From assembly GCA_951802425.1 (NCBI GenBank), contig OX637800.1:2852001-2916000 (forward strand): 64,000 nucleotides of DNA, written 5' to 3'. Below the pieces are notes generated by a model, which saw only the letters and a list, made by a program, of their open reading frames with translations, had not been told where the DNA came from and did no database searches. Both the position numbers and the translations under genes were made by a program. How positions within the stretch are numbered: the first letter of the stretch is position 1; each line of letters opens with the position of its first letter. Below, piece after piece: positions 1 through 10,880 of the stretch. The stretch comes from Clavaria fumosa (taxonomy: Eukaryota; Basidiomycota; Agaricomycetes; Agaricales; Clavariaceae).

Positions 1-2862
1 CTATTACTGCTCCCTCCATCTGCCTATGATAGGTATTATATATTTCAGTCCCAACTGGGCTGAAAGGCAAGGCTGTAAAATACACCTGCAAGGCAGACAC
101 ACTGATGGCTGGAAAGAACTCTTGAATTATTCTTTTACCATCATGTAACAGTGCTGACACTGTTGTATCCATGTGACCCATCTACAAAAGACTATATGTC
201 AGCTTTGTGAATCTCAGTCCAAAGAGACATGCACTTACTGCAAAACAGGCTTGCACTGAGGCCAGCATTTGCAATGCATTTCTTAGATATCCAAGGAGGC
301 TGCAGACCTCTATCCAGTGCAGCAAATGATTTTTGCAAAAATATGCTAGAAGTTGCATCACATTGTTTGAAAGCTTGCCACTGACAACATGCACACCCCA
401 ATATCTACATGCATACTGCAAAGCACCTGAGATGTACTTTGATATCATATTTGGGAGATCTGGCAGCTCATGGTTGAATTTGGTGGGATCTCTTATGCCA
501 CAAATATCTTTCTTCAGCCTTTTCATCACAATTAGACATTTCTCAGCCAGGATGGTGTGCTGTTCTTGAGGATCAACTCTAAACTGTTCATCATAGCATC
601 TGGCAGGATCCACAATGAAGTCAAAGAATGATGGGTGAATCAATCTAATAACTCCAACACCATCATTTGGAACTGGCAGGATCCACAATGAAGTCAAAGA
701 ATGATGGGTGAATCAATCTAATAACTCCAACACCATCATTTGGAACTGTAACAATTGCTTGTAGATGCTGAAGATAGCCACTAACATTGACTTCATTACC
801 AAGCAGATCCTCCAATTGATTTGCTGAGAGAGGGTCCTGAAGGAGGGCAATAGTGCCAAGAATCAAATGCAATTTGACCTCAAGGTGATTAGAAATATCT
901 GGGAATGCACTGTTCAGCACTTGGGAGTACAGCTGATCCAGATGCTTCAGAGGAGAGGAACCAGCAACAGTCTTTGTGGTCAATAGTATCTTCAATTGGC
1001 CCATGGGATCAAGAATATCAATGAACCTTGCTGCAGTAGCAGCAAATATGAATAAGCCTGAGGACATATGGGTCAAGGCCTCAACATCTGTAGGGGATGG
1101 CCAGGATGCAGGAATGCAATATTTCTGCCTGATAATATCAAGGTGCCACTTCAGATAGTGCTGGATATCACTTTCAATGACATCCAACTTGACTTCATGA
1201 AGAACCAATGGCCTGGTTGTATTGTTGAGGCATGGGTGTTGAAAGGCACCAGTGATCTGCAGAATTGGTCTACTGGTGATGAGGAATTGCAATGGAAATA
1301 GCCTTTCAACATGTTGAGATAAACATGCCAGAATGGTAGATGTGGAATTGTCATCCTTGCATTCATCCAGAGCATCAATCACAACTACACTTGGAGGGAA
1401 CATATTCTTCATAGCAAGCAGTGGTTTGACAATCATCTTTTCCAACTGATATGAGGCATTGGAGTAAACAATATCAGGATTGGATCTGACAACTTCCAAA
1501 AGGCCAGCTTTGAACTCTGGACAAAACTGTCCTAATTGATAGGCAATGGTAATGAAAACCAACTCAAGGTTGCTGCAATCAGCATTATCCCTCGAGCAGA
1601 AGAAGCTCGCAGCAAGAATCCCTTTATCTTCACATAATTTTGCAGCAGTGTAAGCAATTGTAGTCTTTCCACTCCCAGCTACACCATTGATCCAAAATAT
1701 CCGCTGACCCCCCATGGCACACAAATGGTCAGAGGGTGTGGGGATGCCCTCCTGAGACAGGTGTCCAACACCACAACTAATCCACTGGTACAGTTTATCG
1801 AGAATCTCTTCCCAAGTACCACCAAGACATGGGACTAGTTTTTTATTACAGCTGAAGTGAGCAGTGATTGCACGACGCAGGTTGAGACCATCTGCATAGC
1901 CTAATATGAGCAGAGTGCTATGGCCAAAACATGAATGAACCGCTACCATAGATATCAAGCCTTGTCTCAATTTTCTGATAAATCCATCTTATGAGAGGCA
2001 AGACGAGAATACTAGCAGGAAAAGACAAACCTGAAAACTAGCCTTAGTCTCAGCTGCATGTCCCTAGTAACCAGTCAGACACATCCGCACAACTGTGCCA
2101 ATTCATGGCTCATGAACTTACTCCAAGTGTCATCTCAATGGCAAGTGTACTTTGAACCTTAAGGTGGCCGCACCTCAATCATGGGGTCCAAAATGATATA
2201 GGCCATCTGCTTACCAAGAAATATTGTATTGAGTCATTCACAGCGGAGATGAGACCAGTAATCTCAAGAGCATCACGGTCACGGGTGAGGACACGCTTCA
2301 AGCGGCTGCGCATCATCATTTGCTGAGCCTTCTCACCAACAGACTTCCATGATCTGTCATTCGAGACCAAAATCAACAAAATACTATGCCAGGGGGCAAT
2401 GACTCACTCAGACAGGTGGTTGATACGGTCAGTCATTGCCGTAGATATGACCCCACCATTAGAGGCCTCCTGCAGCATCGTATTTAAGTCTCGAACACGC
2501 CGGTTCAGTGATTCCAGGTCATTGCTGTTCTGTGAGGTTTTCTGTGTGGTGGTTTAGCAAGTAATGGAATGGCACAGCTAATGAAATGGTTCACGCACTT
2601 GAATAGCATCGAGGAGAATTACAAGTCCCTTGATACCCTCCTGCAATCCTGGCACACCCGTCTTGCCCGCAACCTCCTTAAGGAGTGCGAGAGCATTCTG
2701 GAGACTGATGAAGGCAAGAGACTGAGGCCCCGAAGATGATTTGAGCTTTGCCAAGGGGGTGTCAAGAGCCTTGCGCATGGTAGTGTCGACGAAGGATGCA
2801 AATCTGCGCTTATCGATGGCGGGCCGAAGGGCGTGACCGTCACGTTGGACAGTAACGTTCAC
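1..2862 (-). pseudogene. NACHT-domain STAND protein (NLR-like), partial and frameshifted
   Basis: Reads right to left and runs off the left edge. The first exons (from about 2862) give a helical N-terminal region with clear introns (about 2545-2592 and 2347-2402). The 1970-750 exon carries a NACHT NTPase: Walker A GVAGSGKTT, Walker B VVVIDALDE, then FLITSRP. After it come the winged-helix-like LIHPSFFDFI motif, LLHWIEVCSLLG (near 300) and a further exon-like stretch at 1-120 typical of the linker before WD40 repeats. Such proteins are taken to be ATP-driven sensors in fungal self/non-self or immune signalling. A 73-bp tandem duplication (601-748) shifts the frame just after the NACHT module, so downstream repeats cannot be joined without a correction. 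The 5' end is uncertain; the open frame continues above 2862 without an obvious ATG. The NACHT call is firm, the pseudogene status less so because an assembly error could mimic it. Confidence 0.8.
601..748. repeat. 73-bp exact tandem duplication inside NACHT gene
   Basis: The segment starting tggcaggatccacaatg occurs at 601 and again at 674, identical over 73 bp. The period is not a multiple of three, so the encoded VPNDGVGVIRLIHPSFFDF segment is read twice in two different frames. This makes the apparent stop of the NACHT reading frame. Confidence 0.95.
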
Positions 2863-4486
2863 CGACCCGCGCGACCGAGATATCCGTCTTCCAACAAGTA
2901 AACGTGCTTTTCCTCTTCGCCTTCGCCAACTCCTTCGTCATTGGTGCTGTGTGAGGACATGCCCACCAGTGCCAGCAGCTGCCGGCATACTTGTCCTTGT
3001 CAATGCTCAAGGATAGCTCTGAGTCGATGTCGGATTCGACACTGACATAGATTGCTGATACTCGCTCTGGAACCGACGCAGGCACTGACTCCAGCAATCA
3101 TCGCCTTCTCTGAAACCAATACCGACACTGGTATCGACACTGACACCGACACCAATAGCACGCTTAAACCTGCACGAAAACCCTCCACATCATTGCTGTT
3201 CTGCGAGGTTTTGTCGGCAACAACAAGAAAGGCGGCGTCCACCATGGAGTCGCCGAGATATTTAGCGTCGCTAGCGGCTGTTGAAGCAGGGTGTGTGGTT
3301 TTCCCTTGACATATCCCGCTCATCTAAACTGATCATTTCATCCTTAGTGCTATCCCCGCCTCTGCATTGAATGAAGACCACGATGGAGACGATGACGGTG
3401 ACCTGAAGCGATAAGGGATGACGAAAGGTCGGGCACTCGTTACAATGTGCGTCTTGGTGCTATGTATGTGGCCATGCGTCTGACAGACTGGTAAGCAATA
3501 TGTCTGCACTGTCCACTTCCATTTGCTTGTTAACATTGTCATTTCCAATAATGCTACGCCCGGTGTGTGACTGCCCAATGCATAGACCAACACAACACGT
3601 CATATTTAACGTGGAAATCCAGCTCGTTGACCGCTCTGTCGCTCATCATGGCCCTGCTGCAATTCAAGCCGGCCCATGTACTGTTCCGGACGCGATTTCG
3701 GGGCTCGCAATTCTCACTGAAGGGTTGTTCATGAATGCGAAGATGCTGTTTCGGACACGATTCAGGGACAAGCATCGTCGAGCGGACTGCGAACAGGACT
3801 ACAAGTGTATTATGTGTTGATGAGGGAGATGGAGAAGGGCAAGGACATGGGAAACTGGAAAAGGCTTAGCGACGCATACGATACGACTTGTACCTTCTTG
3901 AACTGTATTTTCCCCCTGAACAATAGTCACCTCCGTTTCACTATAATGATCATTTGAGCATCCTGATTGCCATTGCTATGCACGCGAGCGCTACGTAAGG
4001 AGAGAGGCGTTCTCCTAAGTAAAGGACCTAATTACAGCTATCATCTTCCAAGGTATGCGACAAAACTCACCAACACGCGCCGACTTGAAGATTGGCCCAG
4101 CGAATCTGGTTCCACGTCATATGACCATTGACCGAGCGAGACAGAGATATAACTTACCCATCTTTGTGCCGGTCGACGAGACGGGGTGCGACAGCACGTA
4201 CGTATGTGCAAGTGCAGATGAAGAGAAGGATGACGAGCAAAAGAGATTGGAAATTGAACAAGGCGGACTGCAAGGGCTAATTGACCCCCAGACAATACGG
4301 TTACAGTATCACTCACCATTATAGGTTCGGGTTATGAATCTGAGAGTCACATGATACTTTATCCTGCTAACGTAAGTCATGCATGAGGTCAGCGTCAGAG
4401 CGACTCGGACACTGCCCCAACCCAAGTCACTTCTTCCGCGCTTCGACCATTGTCGCAGTCCCAGGCTTCGTGTGTAACAACCCGCG
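2863..4486. other. Intergenic region with a small relic of the NACHT gene
   Basis: No convincing gene is seen. On the minus strand near 3190-3220 the peptide DKTSQNSND is encoded by a sequence almost identical to the exon start at about 2516-2544 of the neighbouring NACHT gene, where it reads KTSQNSND. This looks like a duplicated exon fragment. Around 3000-3170 there is a degenerate GACACTGA-type simple repeat that yields alternating Ser/Val in translation. Short open frames at 3500-3820 and 4055-4324 have no recognisable motif and are not called. Confidence 0.5.
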
Positions 4487-5696
4487 ATGACAGAACAAGT
4501 GCGCTCTTATTTCGTTCTGCTCTTCTTAGCGTTGCTGACCTTGTTGTCATATCTTGTTCTCCTTCAGAACAACGTCAGGTCTCGAGACGCCATGTCCCGC
4601 GCTCTTGGCGCAGCGTTCCTTAACCACCAGGTCGAGCAACTGGAGAAAACAGTTCAAAATACTGCTTGGCGGGCTCGGTCTCAAGAAGGGCAGAGCGGCC
4701 ATGTTGGCAGAGAGGGTATTGGCTCTGCCAGCCTTATCGGCGTGGGAATGAACGGAATAGCGGGTAGCAGGAACAGAACCGGAGCTGCACTGGGCGCTCC
4801 CGGTTTCAAAGCCAGGAGAGGGAGTAGCGACGGCGCGAAATTTTATCAGAAGATTGACGTTGGCAAAGCTCGTGAGAAGGACGCAGATGTCATCGTCGTC
4901 GATGCCAGCGTGCTCATACATGCCTTGTACCAAGTCAAGAAGTGGTGTAGGGAAGGCAGAGAGGAGATTATTATCATTCCTCTTGAAGGTTCGTTCACCC
5001 CCTTCCTCACCAATGCTCACTCAATGTAACTTCTTGATAGCTCTGAATACGCTTGACCTGCTCAAGAAAGGAACATCTCAGCTCGCACAGCGTGCGCGAG
5101 CAGCTTCGCGCATTCTCGAAGCGCAGGTCGGCACGAACGAGCGCATTATGGTGCAAAGGGACGATGCGTATGTCATATGGGACGAGCTCGATCTGAGTGA
5201 CGGCCCGCAGTCCACGGGAGAGAAGGAAGAAGCTTCGCCGGAATGGGTCCGACGTACTATCTGCTGCGCCAAATATGAATCCAACAAAGGGTCAGAAGCG
5301 GCAGAAGCAGCACCCCACGTCCTCCTTGCGGTATTGCACCCGCCTCCCTCGCCTGCATTTGCCGGCAACAATGGACTCATCCCTCCTCACTTCGTGGCAC
5401 GTTCGAGCGGAACGCTAGTCGCGCACTGGGCGAAGAGAGCTGCTATGGGCGTTCTAGAGGTCGCGCCCTGCTCTGCAGGTGCGGGCGGGGTTGGGAGAGG
5501 CCAAGATGCACGTGAGAACAGCGAGGACAAGAAGGCTAAACGATACTTCGACGGACATGGGCACGGGCGTGGAGGAGGGAAAGCCGGAGCGAAGAGCTTG
5601 GTCGAGCGACCCGCGGCGCTTATGGCGTTGATGGACCCCAGCCGGCCGGTCGTTAGAGTTTTGGCTCGAGGAGAGAAGTTGGATGCCGGAACTTGA
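4487..5696 (+). CDS. PIN-like domain protein
   Basis: Proposed exons 4487-4498, 4568-4988 and 5041-5696 give 362 residues in frame. Without splicing, the N terminus seems to be a membrane helix, but that stretch (4499-4567) has a GTGCGC donor, a GCTGAC branch site and a pyrimidine-rich CAG acceptor, so it is almost certainly an intron and the protein starts MTEQ-NNVRSRD. The second intron (4989-5040) restores IIIIPLE-ALNTLDLLKKG. The core motif DADVIVVDASVLIHAL, about residues 109-124, followed by a strand-helix pattern, resembles PIN-like RNase domains, where the Asp would bind metal. The C-terminal half is basic and glycine-rich. The specific family (NMD4/SMG-like or other) cannot be told. 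Confidence 0.65.
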
Positions 5697-6318
5697 CTGA
5701 CGGTGAGTCTGACAAATTACTGACTCCTGTTGTTCATTTTAACTCAAATGTGCATTTGGATTTGGATCCAGCTCAAGACTAAGACCATTTGAAGTACTGG
5801 AAAGATGTGAAACATTCGAATTCCGGCCACATTCGTAACCCAGTTCACCCATGGTTACATGCTCAAGGTGTTAGAGCGCCTTCAAGTTTCAAGACCACGT
5901 CGCGGCCGCGGTAGGCGGCAAGCCCTTTTAGTGCCGGCCGGGGATTGCTACGCCGTCGCGGCCCTTGGTCCTTTGCTTAGTGCAAGATCTCCTTCTACAC
6001 CCGAGCTCTTCCCGTGACCCAAATGTTCTCGGGCCGCAGATACTCTCGCCTCGTCGTGTTCCGTCTCTCAAATTGTCGATTTGTTCGGTTTATGCCTGCA
6101 GACCCTTCGATACTTGTACGTAGCCGAGTGCACACGGACAGTTTGAATCCAATGTTTTGGTGTGCCGGGGCTGGTTTAGGCTTTGTTGTTTCAATTATGG
6201 AGGCAGTCTCTGGCAAGCATTGACGTGATATTGATAACAAATACTTCGAACCCTTCCATTCTGTCACGTGGTCCTCCCAACTTGCCATCCATCCTCTTCG
6301 AAGTCCACTAGTTTGAGA
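5697..6318. other. Intergenic, convergent 3' ends
   Basis: The region separates the PIN gene (+) from the 6319-7412 gene (-), so it should hold two 3' ends. A GC-rich stretch at about 5898-5965 contains a NotI-type palindrome (gcggccgc). Short open frames here show no motif. Confidence 0.5.
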
Positions 6319-7412
6319 TCAACTAGAAACAGGCATCAGATGAACGAAAGGAAACCTGTCGTTGGGAATGTTTACCGCTTTATAACTCGAGGATAAATGA
6401 GAAAAGGCATTATTCCACATAAATCTGATCTTTTTGAACTTCGAATCTGACTCGTCGCGACCAAGATCCTCTGGTAATCTGCTGATTGCTGTTTCGAATG
6501 AACTCCATATGTTGTAGAGCGATGTCGTATTTTCTTGGAGTTGGGCCAAGGTGGATTCGACTATGCCAACAGACTCGAGAGCCTTTTCACAATGTACTTG
6601 TTCTTTCTTAAACTCTGCGCAAAGCAAGGTTTGCGCAATTCATTATCCAATAAAACATAACAAAGGACTAGACACACCTTTACCCTCTGCTACTCTGGCA
6701 CCAGCGTAAAAAGCGCTTACCCCAGCGGCGATGGCCAATGGGGGGAAAAAAAGTGCGCCGATTGCGAAGGCTCCAGTTGCGACGGCGCCTTTTTTCGAGT
6801 CGTCGTAGGCCTCACGTTTGTTCGCACGTGCACGCCGGCCCTGCTCTTCGAGGCCTCCTTTATGTCCCTCGAGCTCCGCGGTTATCTTATTAGCGAAGCA
6901 ACACAAAGAGTTCAGTCAGCTATTGATCCTAGTAAGAACAAGTGCTCACCGAATTGAAAGATTGTCGGATGTCTGACACTTCGTCTGTAAGGTTTTGAGC
7001 TTCGTTGAGGATCCTTTTCACCAGGTCCATGAGGCCTGACTTTTCACGCTTTATTTGAAAGCTCCCGGCATTCGAAGCCAACAATTGGCTGAACCGTTCA
7101 CAAGCGGAGGCAGTCTGGCTACTGAGGTCAAATACTCGTACGCTGCGTCGAGCACAATCGTTCAAACGGTCCGAGTTGGATACGGCGCGATCGACAATGA
7201 GCGTGAGCTCAGGCTGTGATCTTCTGTTGTCAACAGCATCAGTGGAACCACGACGTTCTTGGGGGTTATTGGGTCTCTAACGTTAATACGCGACACTCGT
7301 TCAGACCCTGAGCTGCTTGAGAGAACTCTCGGGATAATGCGGCGCTGTCGAACGAAGGCACGGTTGGTACGGAGATGATGGACATGAGGAAGATGCGTCG
7401 TCGATTGGACAT
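6319..7412 (-). CDS. Helical protein with hydrophobic hairpin (paralogue of 9319-10514)
   Basis: Exons 7412-7297, 7223-6950, 6885-6678 and 6614-6319 give 297 residues; intron phases are 2, 0 and 1. Heptad-rich helices flank a hydrophobic segment at about residues 163-192, with a Phe-Phe-Pro-Pro turn near 176-179 that could form a membrane hairpin. This order (long helix, apolar hairpin, long helix) is the general layout of alpha-helical pore-forming proteins such as the ClyA/Hbl/Xax classes, but many unrelated helical proteins share it and no specific motif was recognised. The first two exons total 390 nt, exactly as in the gene at 9319, and the intron phases match, so the two are paralogues. 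Function is inferred only from architecture. Confidence 0.6.
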
Positions 7413-7539
7413 ATCGCTAGCCTCATTTTATAGGTGATCTATTCCATTTTCCTGGTATGTGTCTGGCCTGACAGGGAAATCAGCCCAGAGTTATTCTCAG
7501 TTTTACTACATAGAAGCACATGGACAAAAACTACAATGG

Positions 7540-8797
7540 CTACTTCCAATTTTGGTTCTGCGGCATCTTTCTTTCTTCCCGGATGGCGCCTGGATCTGAA
7601 GGACGAGGAGCTCCGGACACAGACGCCCTTTGCTCATTATGGGAAGAGACTTGCCGCCTCTCATACGAGCCGCCGGGCGCGATGCGTGGCGGACCGTGGG
7701 AAGAGACTTGCCGCCTCTCATAAGAGCCGCCGGGCGCGGTGCGTGGCGGACCGTGGGATAGATCCTCGGGTTCATCGTGTGAGGCACCCCCCCAGCCACC
7801 GAACCAGCCCCCTAAGCTAGGGATATTAGAGTAAACCTTCGAAGCAAATCCTTGGATAGGATAATGTTGGTGCGGTGTGGGGATGATGGCTCCGACTGCC
7901 TCAATCAACGCATCGGTCGAAGTATGAATCGAGGACTTGGCAGCGAGGAGCTCTGGGGAGTAGCGTTTCCACGTCTCAACGTAAGTTGTCAATATGTATG
8001 TGGATTGGTCCGCTTTCGACATCTTCTGAAGTACCGGAACATGGGCAATGGTTTTGATCCAGAAGTTTTCTATCGTCGCCAATTCAGCGCCGAGATGGTC
8101 GAGCGCCGCAAGCACTTTTGGGGCCTCTTGCAAGCCATTTGGGTACGAGTCATCAACTGCCAGGTCAATGATAGCTCGAGTTTCTCTGTCGCGATCGCGG
8201 CTGCGGTATCCTGCAAAAAGGATTAGGAAAACACTGGTTCATACAACCTCGTTAGATACACACTCGAATTGTCCAATGGGACGGATGGAAGCCGGCTAGC
8301 GGCTTTGTTCACGCGAATCCTCCAGCCGCCCTGTTTTTGCAGATGTCTTTGCGTTATTTCACTGATGGCAGCTGGAAATCCTTGTGCTGTCTCCAGGACA
8401 TCGGTAAGCGCAGTCTCGTTCAATTCACCGTCTTCCATGAGCTGACGAAGGAAGTCAACTTCGCGTGAGAAGCCAATAAACTCTCCGAAGAGTGCAGCGA
8501 TCTCGTTCCATTCTGCTTTGAACTCGACGCGAAGATTTTCGAACAGCCGTCGAAATTCGAGTGCCTCGGCGGATTCGCGACCCACTGCGTTGATCGTGGC
8601 TGTGTGCAAGCGATAAACGGAGTGCATGAGTTGCTGGATATGGTTGGCCACTGATTTAACAGCCCGGCCGAGGTCTGGCGCAGTATCGGACGGTGGCCCC
8701 TGGCGAAGAAAAGGTCAACGAAATGCACCTATCGTAGGGCATGTTTGATTACCATGGGGCGGGGAGGGACAGGTGGAGTTTTGCTGGGCTCGGACAT
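7540..8797 (-). CDS. Helical protein without hairpin, repeat-bearing C terminus
   Basis: Exons 8797-8753, 8699-8264 and 8210-7540 join in frame to 383 residues. A proline-rich start (MSEPSKTPPVPPRPM) leads into long amphipathic helices over about residues 25-275, with no hydrophobic hairpin. The C terminus is Gly/Pro-rich and carries two copies of a 19-residue repeat. It lies tail-to-head with the 6319-7412 gene on the same strand (about 130 bp apart) and divergent to the 9319-10514 gene. If the neighbours act at membranes, this could be a soluble partner; that is speculation. No known family was recognised. Confidence 0.6.
7641..7754. repeat. 57-bp in-frame tandem repeat, two copies
   Basis: Copies start at 7641 and 7698 with the word gggaagagacttgccgcctc and differ at only a few bases. 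A third copy begins at 7755 but diverges after gggata. On the minus strand each copy codes for 19 residues (Ser-His-Gly-Pro-Pro-Arg ... Glu-Arg-Arg-Gln-Val-Ser), so copy number can change without a frameshift. Confidence 0.9.
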
Positions 8798-9318
8798 GTT
8801 CGACTTCGAATTTCGCAGTGAGTCCAAGGCCATTTAACGTGATGCGAACAGCTTTCCAATTCCAAATGGGTTTACAGCTACTGTGGCGTAACTCTTGTAC
8901 CTATCACGGAGCCAAGGCGCTTGAGCGGCGCTTACGGCGTCTACACAACTGATGGACCTTGTTTTCAGCGTAATGAATGCTGTATTGGCGTCTCCTTGGG
9001 CGCCATCTAGGTCCACCTAGGCCTTCGCCATCCGCGTGAACCAATCAGCCTCTCCTGATAGATGCATTTTTTGGACAGCATTGTGAATCTAGGCTGCTTT
9101 CTCGTTTTTCAACTTCCTAATCGACCATGGATCCGTAGTCTCGGCTAGCGCAAGTTGGATCAATTGTTGTGGCACGACGGGCGTAGAACGGCAGAGCCAG
9201 ACCTGCCCGTTCTTTCCAGTGTTTGTTATGTAACTCGACCGGAGGATGTGCAACTTCGTTTGGCATACGTTCGCTTTCATTTCCACTTGTCTCGATACTC
9301 CCGTCATCCCCTCTCGTC
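8798..9318. promoter_or_regulatory. Divergent promoter region
   Basis: About 520 bp between the start codons of the divergent genes 8797 (-) and 9319 (+). No clear TATA box was seen. A short minus-strand frame at 8834-9016 is unsupported. Confidence 0.4.
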
Positions 9319-10514
9319 ATGGCTTCACTGGATGATATGGAGCGAATGGTCTCCCAGCGACCGGATCTTAAGCAGCTCGTTCTCCAAACGGGCCAATCCT
9401 TCCTCCAGCTCCAGTCTTGGTCGGGGGCACAGTGAGTATGGATTTTTTTTCATTGTGATCTTTAAGGAGATGATGTTTGGGATTCCGTCAGGCCAAGCGT
9501 ATCGGAGCTGCAGGTGGCCTTGAATGACTTCAACCTGCATGCACAGTCGTTTTATCAGGGTGTTGACTATTCTCTCTCCGTCGCACAAGAAGGATATGAT
9601 ATGGCAGGGGATGCCGAATATCTTTGTCAAGTCCTGGCCGATCCTGAGACTTCAGACGAAGACTTTGTCGTTTATTTGGAAGATACCATTGAGTCAGCCA
9701 AAAAGGCGCAGACGTCTGCACTGGAAATGCAATCGAAATTCCGCGAAGTCCACCAAGGTCTGATAAAGGTTTGCGTGCCCGAATGTATCGCCAAGCCCGA
9801 AACTCATCATTTGCTTTCGTGACCACTGTTAGACATCGAACGATGTGCAGCAAACAATAACGGCTTTGGAGGTGCGAAAGACTGAGGCGGACGAGACTCA
9901 GACCGCGGCTAACAAGGCGGCTGCGCTTGCTATCGCGGGGACTGTGGTTGGGTCTGGCCTCCTATACATTGCCTTCCCGCCCGCAATCCCTATCGTCTTA
10001 TTGCTAGGCAGTGTCGCGTGTGACGTATGCGACGCGGTTGCGGAAGGTGAGCATTTGCACACACCCACCTTGGCTGATTGAGGAGCTCTGGATGCGCAGA
10101 ATGCAAGCTAGAATCTGCTAAATTGGCGGATGCAGGCAAGATGGCGGCGAAATTCGTGCTTGACGTTGACACCCTTGCGAAGTCGGCAACTCACTTCGCA
10201 TCTTGGTGGGGCACGGTCATTACGATCTTGAATGGCCTACGGAAGAGCCAGAAGCGCTTAGGAGACTCTACCACAACCAATCAAAAGAGAGCCAGGGCCA
10301 AGCAATGTGAGAAAAGTTGGAAGCAGATCAAACAAGAATATTGTGATTATCGCAATCAGGTCAGTTGCATGTTGCACGCTCGGCATCTGTGTCCTCATGT
10401 GAGCTTCATTGGTAGATTGCACATTTACAAGACTATTATCCGAGCGCTCGGCTAAGCTCTGAAAACACTAGGAGACATCTCAGTTCGTCTTCGGTGAGAC
10501 GTTTGGAAGCTTGA
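9319..10514 (+). CDS. Helical protein with hydrophobic hairpin (paralogue of 6319-7412)
   Basis: Exons 9319-9431, 9492-9768, 9833-10046, 10100-10359 and 10416-10514 give 320 residues; intron phases are 2, 0, 1 and 0. Helical regions flank a strongly hydrophobic segment at about residues 159-195, with Phe-Pro-Pro near 178-180, at the same place as in the 6319-7412 protein. Exons 1 and 2 again total 390 nt. A fourth intron is unique to this copy. The third acceptor (10097-10099) was chosen because two nearer AG sites lead to an immediate stop. The layout resembles alpha-helical pore-forming proteins but no family motif was recognised, so membrane insertion is an inference. Confidence 0.6.
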
Positions 10515-10880
10515 GGATTGGAATCTCAGTTGGTCGCTACATGAGATGTACAGTAGTGATCGCAAATCGCAACAAAGCGCGCTCACAACGGCTCATTTCT
10601 CACCGTGACGAACCACGTGACATGGTCACATCGCAATCACGGGATATGTCACACGGGACCGTGCCGGGCGAGTCAGGCTGCGCCAATACGCATGAGGTCT
10701 CGCTCTCTGACTTGCACCACCACCTGATCCACTTTATCGAGAGACTTTCGTTTCTCGGTATCCGCATTCAACTCACTGGGCCACTCAGAGGTATATATCA
10801 AGCGAGAAGTGTCGTAGGCATCGATCTGCAGAATGCTTGGGGATGAGATACAATATATGGGCACCCGCATCGGCTCAGGC
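10515..10880. promoter_or_regulatory. Upstream region of FHA gene with TATA-like box
   Basis: The sequence ggtatatatcaagcgag near 10791 lies about 90 bp upstream of the start codon at 10881 and is a candidate TATA box. The rest is the 3' flank of the preceding gene. No other gene is seen. Confidence 0.4.
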
